Positions 26,042 to 34,880 of a stretch of 64,000 bases of DNA are shown in pieces. Source of the DNA: Kutzneria chonburiensis (GTDB lineage: Bacteria; Actinomycetota; Actinomycetes; Mycobacteriales; Pseudonocardiaceae). The notes below the pieces were generated by a model, which did no database searches, was not told the origin of the DNA, and saw only the letters and a program-made list of their open reading frames with translations. Every line of letters starts with the position of its first letter. Positions within the stretch are counted from its first letter, which is position 1. The DNA is taken from the NCBI RefSeq assembly GCF_028622115.1, contig NZ_CP097263.1, positions 806,001 through 870,000 on the forward strand, written 5' to 3'. The translations under genes were made by a program, and so were the position numbers.

Positions 26042-26500
26042 TGGTCGCGGAGGGTCGCCCTGGTGCGCAACCACCGTCCCCGGCCAATTCCGCCACACGA
26101 ACTCACCGGCCGCTCGCAGCGATTGTCGCGTGATCACCGTTCCCCGGCTCACTGCCCGTGCGGGTCGGGTCGGCTGCCCGCGCCGCGCGCTTGCCGTCTT
26201 CGGGGTCGACCCGCGACATCAACCGGCTGTCCGCTAGCCAACACTTCCGACCGTGGTTGCGTCGGGTGCCCGCGCCGCGCGCCCGCCATCCCCGAGCCAA
26301 ACCCACCACACCAACCCATTGCCCACCCACCATCGCCGGCCGAAGTTGCATCCGATGCCCACGCCACACAACTGCCATCCCCTGGCTAATCCCCACCACA
26401 TCACTCCACCGCCCGCCGGTCAGCGCCTCCGACTGCGGTTGCGTCGGGTGCCCGCGCCGCGCGGTTGACATCCCTCTCTCCCAACACATTCCTCAACGTC
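26042..26500. repeat. degenerate ~91-bp tandem repeat array
   Basis: A conserved core, GTTGCGTCGGGTGCCCGCG followed by CCGCGCG, recurs with the TGCCC step at 26175, 26267, 26356 and 26449 (periods 92, 89 and 93). A second, weaker block (CCATCCCCGAGCCAAACC) follows each core. Poorer copies are visible further left, from about 26042 and near 26130. The repeats are direct, not palindromic, and the unit is too long and too degenerate for CRISPR. Confidence 0.65.
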
Positions 26501-26652
26501 GCTCGCCTGGTGGTGCCGGTTGGGTGCGCGAGGGAGGTGGGTGGTTGTGTGGGATCCGGCGGCGGTGGTGGGGAGCGTGGTTGCGGTTACTGAAGCTTGG
26601 GAAGGGGAAGGGGTGACCGTCTGGGCGAGGCCGGAGTTAGGTGGACGGTGCT

Positions 26653-26682
26653 GGAAAGCGCTTTCCTGAAGGCGGCTTCAGG
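26653..26682. promoter_or_regulatory. perfect palindrome GGAAAGCGCTTTCC plus adjacent hairpin
   Basis: GGAAAGCGCTTTCC (26653-26666) is a perfect 14-base palindrome of the LacI-family operator type. It overlaps a second inverted repeat, CCTGAAG (26665-26671) with CTTCAGG (26676-26682). They lie 71-100 bases upstream of the HNH gene; no sugar gene is adjacent. Confidence 0.45.
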
Positions 26683-26752
26683 GTGGTGACACGATCGTGT
26701 ATGGGTTGGTGTGTAACGGAAATCGATCTTTTGGGGCGCGTAGAATGGGGGT

Positions 26753-27901
26753 ATGGAAGAGGACTGGGGGAAGTCTGTGGAAGACGAAGCGTGGAAGTAT
26801 GGGGAGGGGGAGTTGTGGGAGGTGGGTGGGGAGATTGAAGAGCGGCGTAGGAGGGATTATGCGCGGCAGGTGGGGGTGGTGGCGGAGTTGTGGTCGCGGA
26901 CGCCGGGGGCGAAGGACGATCGCCGGGCGATGGTGACGGATCTGATGCGGCGGTGGAAGCTCACGCGGGGGCAGGGGCGGGAGCTGTTGCGGCATGCGGA
27001 GTTGTTTCGTAGCAGGCAGATCAGGGAAGCGGCGGGGGCGGGGGTGCTGAGCCGGCTGCATCTGAACGTGATCGGGAAGACTCTGGATGAGGCGCCGGAG
27101 GTCGATCGGGACAAGGTTGAGGCGGTGTTGTTGGAGAACGCGGTGGAGTTTGACGGGGCGCGGTTGAAGACGATCGGGCTGCGCATCCTGCAGTTGTTGG
27201 ATCAGGACGGGAAAGCGCCGGATGATCGGGAGTTGGCGCGGCCTGAGCGGGAGTTGTCTGTGGAGACGCGTAGGGATGGGTCGGTGGTGATCAGGGGGCG
27301 GATTGACGCGGAGGCGGGGGCGGGGTTGGAGGCGTTGCTGAGTCCGTTGGCGAAGCCGACGTCGGGCAGAGACTCGCGTACGTTGGTGGAGCGGCAGGGG
27401 GATGCGTTGGTGGAGATCATCGGGATGGCGGCGGCGAGTGAGGATCTGCCGGTGGAGGGTGGGGAGCGGCCGCATCTGGCGTTGACGATGTCGATGGCGG
27501 AGTTCGAGCAGCGGAAGGCGACCGCGCGGATTGAGGGTGGGGGTGTGCTGAATGTGCATTCGGTGCGCCGGATTGGGTGTGACAGCAAGGTGATGCGGGT
27601 GATCTTGGGGGCGAGGTCGGAGGTGCTGGATGTGGGGCGGGCTCGGCGGACGATCCCGGGGCCGATCAGGAAGGCGTTGATACAGCGGGACAAGGGGTGT
27701 GCGTTTCCGGGGTGTGATCGCCGGCCGCGTCAGTGTCACGGGCATCATGCGGTGCACTGGGCTGATGGTGGGGTGACCGCGTTGGACAATCTGGTGTTGC
27801 TGTGTGGTGAGCATCATCGGGTGGTGCATCACGGGAACTGGGGAGTACGGATCGAGGACAACGTGCCGGTGTTCGACGACCTGTTGGCGGAAGCGGGCTA
27901 A
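26753..27901 (+). CDS. DUF222 / HNH endonuclease domain protein (13E12-like)
   Basis: A 382-residue protein of the actinobacterial DUF222-HNH family (mycobacterial REP13E12 type). The N-terminal two-thirds is the DUF222 helical domain. The C-terminal HNH nuclease (CAFPGCDRRPRQCHGHHAVHW, LDNLVLLCGEHHRVVHHGNW) has the two zinc-binding Cys pairs and HH catalytic motif. Codon use differs from the neighbours: frequent TTG, GGG and GTT and a heavily G-rich coding strand. That suggests a separate history, as usual for this multi-copy family. It is preceded by TAGAAT and a GGGGGT stretch before ATG. The TAA stop overlaps the convergent polymerase gene by 4 bases. Confidence 0.9.
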   Translation: MEEDWGKSVEDEAWKYGEGELWEVGGEIEERRRRDYARQVGVVAELWSRTPGAKDDRRAMVTDLMRRWKLTRGQGRELLRHAELFRSRQIREAAGAGVLSRLHLNVIGKTLDEAPEVDRDKVEAVLLENAVEFDGARLKTIGLRILQLLDQDGKAPDDRELARPERELSVETRRDGSVVIRGRIDAEAGAGLEALLSPLAKPTSGRDSRTLVERQGDALVEIIGMAAASEDLPVEGGERPHLALTMSMAEFEQRKATARIEGGGVLNVHSVRRIGCDSKVMRVILGARSEVLDVGRARRTIPGPIRKALIQRDKGCAFPGCDRRPRQCHGHHAVHWADGGVTALDNLVLLCGEHHRVVHHGNWGVRIEDNVPVFDDLLAEAG

Positions 27902-28884
27902 GCCTCGGAGCGGCGGGCGCGGCTGGGGGCTACGCGAGGGGGCTCGTTGGGCATCTTGGGATAGACGGGCGGCCACGGGGCGTCCATGAGACCGGCGGCC
28001 ATGTCGCGCTCCGAACGTTCCAGCAAAGGCTCCAAAGACTGGGGAGAAGCGTTCATCGCGGACCACGCGTCGCCGTGGGAGGCGACGAAGTCCGGAACGG
28101 TCTGGATGGTCAAGGCGTCGGGGTCCACAGTGGACAGGTGGTCCCAACTGATCGGGGTGGAAACCTGGCCGCCGATGCGGGGACGGGCGCACCACGCGCC
28201 GAAAACGGTCTTGTGCGGGGCGTTCTGGTTGAAGTCGACGAAAACGCGGGTGTCACGCTCCTCCTTCCACCACTGGGCGGTGATGAGAGCGGGGTGGCGG
28301 CGTTCGAGCTCGCGGGCGAGGGCGACGGCGGCGGCGCGGACCTGGTAGCCGTCCCAACGCTCGGCCAAGCGGACGTAGATGTGTAGACCGCGGGAGCCGG
28401 TGGTCTTCACGAAAGACGTGATGCCGCACGAAACGAGGAAATCCCGCACCAGGAAAGCGGCCTCCTGGATCTGGGGGAAACCGATGCCGGGAGAAGGATC
28501 CAGGTCGATGCGGAGCTCATCGGCGACCGAAGGGTTCGCGGCATGGAACGGCCACACGTGAAAGCCGAGACAACCCATGTTGACGGCCCACAAGACATGC
28601 GCCAGATCGGCGGCGACCAAGGCGTCGCTGGTGGTGCCGTTCGGGGTGGAGACGACGGTGGTTTGCAGCCACGGCGGGGCGGACTTGGGAACACGCTTCT
28701 GGAAGAACGACTTGCCGCCGGCGCCCTCCGGATAGCGCTCCAACAACAACGGCCGGCCCCGGACGGTGGACAGGAACGGGGCGGCCACGGCCTGGTAGTA
28801 CCGCACCAGGTCGAGCTTGGTCGCCCCGATCCCGCCGAAGAACACCTTCTCCGGATGGGTGATCTCCACGCCCTCGACGATCAT
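27898..28884 (-). CDS. ligD: LigD-type NHEJ polymerase (primase-like) domain protein
   Basis: A 328-residue stand-alone AEP polymerase matching the LigD POL domain, which fills gaps with NTPs or dNTPs during end joining. Family features: ITHPEKVFF near the N-terminus, ELRIDLDPSPG with the catalytic Asp pair (127/129), KTTGSRGLHIYVRL and the DFNQNAPHKT motif. There is no ligase or phosphoesterase domain. Its ATG overlaps the TGA of the upstream ligase gene (ATGA), so LigD functions are split across two coupled genes. The Ku gene is 26 kb away. Confidence 0.92.
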   Translation of the reverse strand: MIVEGVEITHPEKVFFGGIGATKLDLVRYYQAVAAPFLSTVRGRPLLLERYPEGAGGKSFFQKRVPKSAPPWLQTTVVSTPNGTTSDALVAADLAHVLWAVNMGCLGFHVWPFHAANPSVADELRIDLDPSPGIGFPQIQEAAFLVRDFLVSCGITSFVKTTGSRGLHIYVRLAERWDGYQVRAAAVALARELERRHPALITAQWWKEERDTRVFVDFNQNAPHKTVFGAWCARPRIGGQVSTPISWDHLSTVDPDALTIQTVPDFVASHGDAWSAMNASPQSLEPLLERSERDMAAGLMDAPWPPVYPKMPNEPPRVAPSRARRSEA

Positions 28885-29948
28885 GCCCCGAACAGCGCCT
28901 TCAACTCGGCCGGGGCGACCTGGTCCAACTGCGAATAGGTGCACGACGCGGGCGTGCGATCAGGGCGGAACCGGACGAGACGGCCGCCATGGCGGAAACG
29001 GCCGGCCATCACGTGCTCGTACCGCACCTCGGCGACCAACTCGGTCCGCAGCGGCTCCCAACTCAGATCCTTGCCGGCGCTCCACCGGCTCTGCCCACCG
29101 GGCATCCGCCCGCCGGCCTCGGCCTGGGCAACCGCCCAATCCCGCCACGGGTGCGTCTCCAAAGCGCCAACACGCAACGGGGCGAGCTCATCGACGAGCT
29201 CCTTGCGGCGCGCGGCGGTCATGCTGCTGGCCACGCCGACATGGTGCAGAGTGCCCTCGTCGTCGTACAGCCCGAGCAGCAGCGACCCCACGCCGTTGCC
29301 GTCCTTGTGCCAACGGAAACCGGCCACCACGCAGTCGGCGGTCCGCTCGTGCTTGACCTTCCACATCACCCGCTTGTCCTGCTCGTACGGCAGATCGCCG
29401 GGCTTGGCCATCACGCCGTCGAAACCGGCGCCCTCGAACCGCGTGAACCAGTCCTGGGCGACCGCGGGGTCACGGGTCAACGGCGTGATGTGGATACGGG
29501 CCAGATCACCGCCGATCACGCTCTCCAACAACTCGCGCCGCCGCGTGAACGGCTCGTCCATCAGGTTCTCGGAGCCCAACGCGAGCAGGTCGAAGGCGAC
29601 GAAGCTGGCGGGCGTCTCCACGGCCAGCTTGCGCACGCGCGACGCGGCGGGATGCAGCCGGTTCTGCAAGGTGTCGAAATCCAGGCCGTCGCCGGTGACC
29701 ACGACGATCTCGCCGTCGACCACGCAGCGTGGCGGCAGCACCTCGAGCAGCAGGTCGACCAGCTCGGGGAAGTAGCGGGTCAGCGGCCGGTCGTTGCGGG
29801 AGCCGAGCTCCACCTCGTCGCCGTCCCGGAACACGATGCAGCGGAAGCCGTCCCACTTGGGCTCGAACAGCAACCCGTCCGCGGTCGGCACTTCATGCAC
29901 GGCCTTGGCGAGCATCGGCCGCACCGGGGGCATCACTGGAAGGTCCAC
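28881..29948 (-). CDS. ATP-dependent DNA ligase (LigC/LigD ligase type)
   Basis: A 355-residue ATP-dependent ligase. Motif I EPKWDGFR places the adenylated lysine at Lys31. VVDGEIVV (motif III), SFVAFDLLAL, GFDGVMAKPG (motif IV) and WKVKHERTADCVVAGF (motif V) follow, then the OB-fold. It should seal breaks in NHEJ together with Ku and the coupled polymerase. Lone ligases of this size are called LigC, but the coupling makes it functionally half of a LigD. Confidence 0.93.
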   Translation of the reverse strand: MDLPVMPPVRPMLAKAVHEVPTADGLLFEPKWDGFRCIVFRDGDEVELGSRNDRPLTRYFPELVDLLLEVLPPRCVVDGEIVVVTGDGLDFDTLQNRLHPAASRVRKLAVETPASFVAFDLLALGSENLMDEPFTRRRELLESVIGGDLARIHITPLTRDPAVAQDWFTRFEGAGFDGVMAKPGDLPYEQDKRVMWKVKHERTADCVVAGFRWHKDGNGVGSLLLGLYDDEGTLHHVGVASSMTAARRKELVDELAPLRVGALETHPWRDWAVAQAEAGGRMPGGQSRWSAGKDLSWEPLRTELVAEVRYEHVMAGRFRHGGRLVRFRPDRTPASCTYSQLDQVAPAELKALFGA

Positions 29949-29998
29949 AGCCGGTCACGATAGGGCGTGACCGGCCGTATCGCCTGGTGACAGCGCTG

Positions 29999-31552
29999 TC
30001 AGAGCTCTGCGTGACCGGACTGGTCCAGCTGCGTGTCCGCCACCGGCCGGCTGGTCGTCACCCGGAAGTCGGACACGTCGTCCAGCACGAAGGTCGGCGT
30101 GCCGGCGGCCTTGTCCGCCTTGACGTGGTGGAAGTCGGCGTCGACCACGTCGCGCAGCGCGAACGCGGGCCGCAGGTCCTGCTGCTCGTAGCGGACCTCG
30201 ACATTGTCCAGGGTGACGCCGTCGACGTGCCGGAGGAAGAAGCCGAACGCCGGCAGCGGGCCGAACATGCTCGGCTCCGGATAGGCGTTCTCGTTCTCGG
30301 GCGGGTTCTCCGGAATGCCGCTCATGGTCAGCCCGCCGACCATGTGGTGGCGCACGTTGCTGATCCGCACGTCCTCGATCCGGTGACCGGGAATGCCGGC
30401 GATGGCCGACGGGTAGCGCGGGTCGGAGTTGTGCGCGATCAGGTTGGCGATGCTGACCCGGCGCAGCGTGCCGACGGGCACGCCGGCCGGGCCCCGCATG
30501 CGCGAGCCGAGCCGGAAGAAGATCGGCATCTGCACCTCGCGCATGGTGATGTTGCTGACCGTGATGTCCTCCAGCGCGCCGCCGTCCACAGTCTCGAAGG
30601 CCAGCCCGCGGCAGTGCTCGAACACAACGTTGGAGATGGCGATGTTCTTGAAGCCGCCGTTGGATTCGGTGCCGCACTTGATCCGGCCGGTGCGGCCGAA
30701 GTTGGCCGTCTTGTACGTGCCGTCGACCAGTGTGCCCAGGTCGTAGCCGCTGACGAAACAGTTGTCGATCGTGACGTTCTCGGTGTCACGGGCGTAGCCC
30801 AGCGCGTACGACGCCTTGAGCACGATGGCGTCGTCGGCCGGCGAGTTGACGGTGGTGTTGGAGATGCGGACGTTCTTGCAGCAGTCGACGTCGATGCCGT
30901 CACGGTTGGTGTCGATCACGACGTTGTCGATGCGGAAGTTGTCCACGCCGGTCGGCAGGATGCAGAAATGCCCTCCGTTGACCATGGTGACGTCCCTGAT
31001 CACCACGTTGCGGCACAGCTTGAGCGCGATGCTTTTGTTGCCCTGCAACGGCTGCGACTCGGCGTTGCCGCCGCTGACCAGGCCCTTGCCGTCGATCGTG
31101 CCGGGCCCGCCGATGGTCACGTTGACCAGGTTCTCGCCCCAGATCAGGCTGTTGTGCCAGTGGCTGTGCCCGAAGTCCTGGTAGTTGTTGCCGGCGCCGG
31201 GCTGCTCGGCCGGGTCGTAGCCCTTGCCGCCGGCCGGCGCGGCGGCCAGCAGGGTCGCGTTGTGGGCCAGGTAGAGCGCCACGTTGCTCTTGAGGTGCAC
31301 GGAGTAGCTGGCGTAGGTGCCGGCCGGGAAGAACACCGTGCCGCCGTTGCGGGCGGCCGCGTCGATGGCACGGTTGATCGCCACGGTGTCGATCGTGACG
31401 CCGTCGCCACGGGCGCCGAACTCCGTGACGTCGAACAGTTTCCCGGCCGGTCGGGCCGGCTCCGCGGCGGCGGTGCCGGCCAGCGGCAGGGCCATCCCGG
31501 CCGCGCCCGCGGCCCCCAGCGTGACGATGCGACGACGACTCACCCGGTCCAT
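29999..31552 (-). CDS. Tat-exported GH28 family glycosidase (polygalacturonase-like)
   Basis: A 517-residue exported beta-helix enzyme. The N-terminus DRVSRRRIVTLGAAGAAG is a Tat signal. FGARGDGVTIDT opens the pectate-lyase-like fold. TNRDGIDVD, SPADDAIVLKAS and GRIKCGTESNGG correspond to the GH28 catalytic blocks (Asp residues and RIK). It likely cleaves pectic galacturonan or a related uronic polymer. ATG 31552 gives the full Tat motif. An AAACGTTT palindrome lies 15 bases upstream. Confidence 0.88.
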   Translation of the reverse strand: MDRVSRRRIVTLGAAGAAGMALPLAGTAAAEPARPAGKLFDVTEFGARGDGVTIDTVAINRAIDAAARNGGTVFFPAGTYASYSVHLKSNVALYLAHNATLLAAAPAGGKGYDPAEQPGAGNNYQDFGHSHWHNSLIWGENLVNVTIGGPGTIDGKGLVSGGNAESQPLQGNKSIALKLCRNVVIRDVTMVNGGHFCILPTGVDNFRIDNVVIDTNRDGIDVDCCKNVRISNTTVNSPADDAIVLKASYALGYARDTENVTIDNCFVSGYDLGTLVDGTYKTANFGRTGRIKCGTESNGGFKNIAISNVVFEHCRGLAFETVDGGALEDITVSNITMREVQMPIFFRLGSRMRGPAGVPVGTLRRVSIANLIAHNSDPRYPSAIAGIPGHRIEDVRISNVRHHMVGGLTMSGIPENPPENENAYPEPSMFGPLPAFGFFLRHVDGVTLDNVEVRYEQQDLRPAFALRDVVDADFHHVKADKAAGTPTFVLDDVSDFRVTTSRPVADTQLDQSGHAEL

Positions 31553-31562
31553 GGGACGGAGG

Positions 31563-31578
31563 CTACAAACGTTTACAT
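31563..31578. promoter_or_regulatory. candidate LacI-type operator upstream of GH28
   Basis: TACAAACGTTTACA contains the palindrome AAACGTTT at 31567-31574 and one near-canonical half-site (GTTTACA), between the GH28 start and the 3' end of the P450 gene. Confidence 0.35.
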
Positions 31579-31584
31579 CTTGTT

Positions 31585-32712
31585 TCAATAGGCCGTTCGC
31601 AACGGCAGCCGGGACACTCCCGTGCTGTTCGTCGTGGCGGTGAGCACCGGCGGGTCGGCCGGGTCGGTTCGCAGCACCGGGAAGCGGTCGAGCAGCAGGT
31701 TCAGCGCGATCCGGCCCTCCAGCCGGGCCAGCGGCGCGCCGAGGCAGAAGTGGATGCCGCGGCCGAACGACAGGTGCGGATTGGGGTCGCGGAGCGGATC
31801 GAACTCGTCCGGACGGGCGAACACCCGCGGGTCCCGGTTGGCCTGGTTCGCCCACAGCAGCACCATCCGGTCGGCCGGGATGACCTGGCCGCCCAGCGCG
31901 GTCTCGACCGCCGTGACCCGGGCCAGCACGTTGAACGGGCTGCGCAGCCGCAGCGACTCCTCGATCGCACCCGGCAGCAGCGACCGGTCGGCCCGGATCT
32001 TGGCCGCGTGCTCGGGATTCTCGTCAAGGCACAGCACGGTGTTGGTGAGCAGCATGGTGGTGGTGATGTGCCCGGCGAGCAGCAGCACCGTGGTGAAGTT
32101 GACCAGCTGGCCGTCGGTCAGGCGCTCGCCGTCCAGCTCGGCCTGGACCAGCCTGGTCAGCAGATCCTCGCGCGGCCTGGTCCGCCGCTCGTTGAGGTGG
32201 GACAACAGGTAGTCGGCCATCGGCTGGAGCGCCGCGGCCATCTCCTGGAAGCGCCTGGCCTGTGCGCCGTCCTCGTCCTTGGCCGTGAACTCGCCGTCGT
32301 TGAGCAGCAGCAGATCGGCCCACTGCCGGAACAGCTCCCGGTCACTGACCGGCACGCCGAGCAGCTCGGCGATCACGATCACCGGCAGCGGATGGGCCAG
32401 CTGCGACACCAGCTCCAGGTCGCCGTCGACGGCGTCGAGCAGCTCGGTGGTCAGCTCGACGATGCGCGGCTGGAGGGCGGCCACGACCTTCGGCGTGAAC
32501 GCGGTGTTGGCCAGCGAGCGCAGCTTGCGGTGGTCCGGCGGATCGGTCTGGACCAGGTTGCCGTCGCTGATCCGGTCGTCCGGGTGCTCGCCGAACAGAC
32601 GGGGGATGTTGGACGAGAACGTCGCCGGGTCGTTGAGCGCGGACAGCATCTCCGGATGGCCGGTCACGTTCCAGGTGCCCAGCCGGTCGTCGTAGTGCAC
32701 GTGGGTCGTCAT
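31585..32712 (-). CDS. cytochrome P450
   Basis: A 375-residue soluble bacterial P450. I-helix LLLAGHITTT, ExxR in IEESLRLRSPFNV, and the heme-binding loop FGRGIHFCLGAPLARLE with Cys323 are intact. It lacks a membrane anchor and has no ferredoxin or reductase gene beside it, so electron partners must come from elsewhere. The overall pattern is like the CYP107-type macrolide and antibiotic hydroxylases; substrate is unknown. It is divergent from the WD40 gene, with a 16-base palindrome between them. Confidence 0.93.
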   Translation of the reverse strand: MTTHVHYDDRLGTWNVTGHPEMLSALNDPATFSSNIPRLFGEHPDDRISDGNLVQTDPPDHRKLRSLANTAFTPKVVAALQPRIVELTTELLDAVDGDLELVSQLAHPLPVIVIAELLGVPVSDRELFRQWADLLLLNDGEFTAKDEDGAQARRFQEMAAALQPMADYLLSHLNERRTRPREDLLTRLVQAELDGERLTDGQLVNFTTVLLLAGHITTTMLLTNTVLCLDENPEHAAKIRADRSLLPGAIEESLRLRSPFNVLARVTAVETALGGQVIPADRMVLLWANQANRDPRVFARPDEFDPLRDPNPHLSFGRGIHFCLGAPLARLEGRIALNLLLDRFPVLRTDPADPPVLTATTNSTGVSRLPLRTAY

Positions 32713-32775
32713 GGCCGATACCCTGACGCTGTCCGGCGTTGCGGCGGTTTCACAGCGGTTTCAGCGGGTGTCAAC

Positions 32776-32791
32776 TACGCAGATCTGCGTA
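32776..32791. promoter_or_regulatory. perfect 16-base palindrome, divergent promoter of P450/WD40
   Basis: TACGCAGATCTGCGTA is a perfect palindrome, 64 bases from the P450 start and 37 bases from the WD40 start. Two GCGGTTTCA direct repeats lie just left of it. It is a strong operator candidate with no adjacent regulator gene. Confidence 0.55.
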
Positions 32792-32827
32792 TGTCGTACG
32801 TGATCGGGCCATCAGGACAATTTCCGG

Positions 32828-34843
32828 GTGGCGTTGATCAGGATCGGTACGGCACCAGCGCCGCGACTGACGGAGACCTTCACCCTGCCGCTGCCGGACG
32901 GCGGCCTGCACAGCGTCGTCGTGCTGCCCGACGGGGACACCGGCGTGGTCAGCGCGGAGAACGACGGCACCCTGTACCTGGTGTCGCTGGCCGAAGGGCG
33001 GGCGTTCGACCGGCTGGTCGGGCACGCCGGGCCGGTGAACAGCCTGGCGCTGGGGGATGCCGGCCGGCTGCTGCTGTCGGCGTCGGACGACGGGTCGATC
33101 CGGGTGTGGGACACCAGGACCTGGCGGACCGTGACCGTGTTGACCGGGCACAGCGGGTACATCCGCCAGGTCGCGGCGCAGGGCCGGATCGCGGTGTCCG
33201 CCGGCGAGGACCGCACGGTTCGGGTGTGGGACCTGGAATCCGGGGACTGCCAGGCCGTTTTCGACGACCATGTGTCCAGTGTGGACCATGTGGCGATCAG
33301 CCCGGACGGCATGGTCGCGGCGTCGGCGGCGCGGGACAACCAGGTGCTGCTGTGGGACCTGGACGCGCTGCGGCTGAAGCGGGAGCTGTACGGGACGCCG
33401 CAGTTCATCCGCGAGATGCCGGACCTGGGATGGATGGGCGACACCTGGATCCTTTGTGGACGCAACGACACCGGTCGTGGGCATGAGGAAGCGCCGACGG
33501 CCCTGCTGTTCGACGACTCGTACCTGTACACGGCGGCGGCCGAGGTGATCCGCTGGGATCTCGGCGACGGGTCGGAGGTCGCGCGGTTTCCGCGACAGGG
33601 GTTCATCAATGCCCTTGGCGTCCATGGGGATTTCGTCGCCGCCGGGTCGCTGCACGGGGTTCGGGTGTGCGGGGACGACGGGGCGCTGGCGACGTTCGGC
33701 GTGGACATCGGGCGTGTGGTCGATCTCGCGTACCTGCCGGACGGGCAGTTGGTGACCGCGCACGAGCCCGGGGCTCTGAAGCTGTGGCCGGCCTTGCGGG
33801 GCGACGAGCGTGACGGTGGGCGGCACCAGGCGGCCGTCGCCGATCTTGTGGTGTCGGATGACGGGTCGCGGGCGGCGAGCCTGAGCCTGACCGGCGAGGT
33901 GCTGCTGTGGGACGTCGATGCCGGCGCGGTGGTTGCCGTGGTGGACAGCCACGATGTCCCGTGCGAGCCGGTGTTCCTGGCCGACGGGACGTTGGTCGTG
34001 GCCGAGCGCACCAAGCTGCATCTGGTGTCGCCCGACGGAAGTCGGCGGGTTCTGCCGCCGACCGGCAAGGAACCCAACATCGTCTCCGTGGCGGCGATCG
34101 GCGATCACTCGGTGCTGATCGTGCCGTACACCGGCGCGCCCGAACTGTGGAACCTGGACGGTCCACAGTGGACCTTCGTCGGCGCCGCCGGCAATGGCGT
34201 GCGGTTCCGGCCGCTGATCGCCGACGGGCTCGCGGTGGTCGCCGCCGGGTTGCCGTCCGAGCACGAGCTGATCGGCGGCGCCCCGGTCAACGTCGTCGGC
34301 GTGCCGGCCTTGCAGTGCTGGGACCTCGGCCGCGGCGAGCTCGTGTGGACCCGACACGGGCGGATCACCACCGAGCTCGCCTGGCCGACGTACTCCTGGA
34401 CTGTGCAGCTTGCCAACGGCACCGTGGCCACCCCTGGCGACCTCAGCTCGCTGGTGCTGCTCGACGCCGCGAGCGGCGAGGTCCGCCAGGAGTTCCCGCT
34501 GCCCAAGGCGTGCCACCGTCCGTGCGTCGAGTTGTCCGACGGCACCCTGCTGTTCGTCGACCATGACGAACTCGTCAGCGCCGTGTGGGGCATCGACCCC
34601 GGCGCGGATGTCCTGCTGCCGTGGTTGCAGTTCCCCCGATCCCAGGCGCTCTGCCTGGCCCCGAGACAGAACCTGGTGGTACGCCTGGGCGAACAGCAGC
34701 TGCACGCCCATCGGCTCAGCTCCGGCCGCGACCTCGGCTGCGTCCGGCTACCGGCCGAGGCGGCCTGCCTGGCCCTGGCCGGTGACGTGGCCGTGGTCGG
34801 CGACCGCGACGGCGGTGTGCACTTCTTCCGCGTCGAGGTGTAG
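32828..34843 (+). CDS. WD40-repeat protein
   Basis: A 671-residue cytoplasmic beta-propeller protein from GTG 32828, with AGGA about 10 bases upstream. Repeats with the GH...WD pattern are clear near the start (LVGHAGPVNSLAL to IRVWDTRTW; LTGHSGYIRQVA to VRVWDLESG; VLLWDLD). They degenerate towards the C-terminus, where the recurring LxLxD strands suggest a second propeller. It has no signal peptide and no kinase or AAA domain. Probably a protein-protein scaffold. FUSC follows 37 bases downstream and may be co-transcribed. Confidence 0.85.
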   Translation: MALIRIGTAPAPRLTETFTLPLPDGGLHSVVVLPDGDTGVVSAENDGTLYLVSLAEGRAFDRLVGHAGPVNSLALGDAGRLLLSASDDGSIRVWDTRTWRTVTVLTGHSGYIRQVAAQGRIAVSAGEDRTVRVWDLESGDCQAVFDDHVSSVDHVAISPDGMVAASAARDNQVLLWDLDALRLKRELYGTPQFIREMPDLGWMGDTWILCGRNDTGRGHEEAPTALLFDDSYLYTAAAEVIRWDLGDGSEVARFPRQGFINALGVHGDFVAAGSLHGVRVCGDDGALATFGVDIGRVVDLAYLPDGQLVTAHEPGALKLWPALRGDERDGGRHQAAVADLVVSDDGSRAASLSLTGEVLLWDVDAGAVVAVVDSHDVPCEPVFLADGTLVVAERTKLHLVSPDGSRRVLPPTGKEPNIVSVAAIGDHSVLIVPYTGAPELWNLDGPQWTFVGAAGNGVRFRPLIADGLAVVAAGLPSEHELIGGAPVNVVGVPALQCWDLGRGELVWTRHGRITTELAWPTYSWTVQLANGTVATPGDLSSLVLLDAASGEVRQEFPLPKACHRPCVELSDGTLLFVDHDELVSAVWGIDPGADVLLPWLQFPRSQALCLAPRQNLVVRLGEQQLHAHRLSSGRDLGCVRLPAEAACLALAGDVAVVGDRDGGVHFFRVEV

Positions 34844-34880
34844 CGAGCACGGCGGGCGTGGTCTCAAATATGCTCGGCGA

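Larger units (their letters stand above)
25922..26752. other. 830-base non-coding stretch, strongly strand-biased
   Basis: No credible gene is present. The left two-thirds of the plus strand are C-rich and carry a degenerate tandem array (separate entry). The right third turns G-rich and leads into the HNH gene. It also contains a perfect 14-base palindrome and a small hairpin (separate entry). Open frames crossing the array are low-complexity on both strands and are not supported as genes. Confidence 0.55.

Noticed and set aside
26042-26500. CRISPR array
   Set aside because: Unit of about 91 bp, degenerate copies, no uniform short repeat, no cas genes.
26103-26616. open frames on both strands across the tandem array
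   Set aside because: Their residues simply repeat the 91-bp DNA unit, with low-complexity Arg/Pro/Gly content and no domain or RBS.
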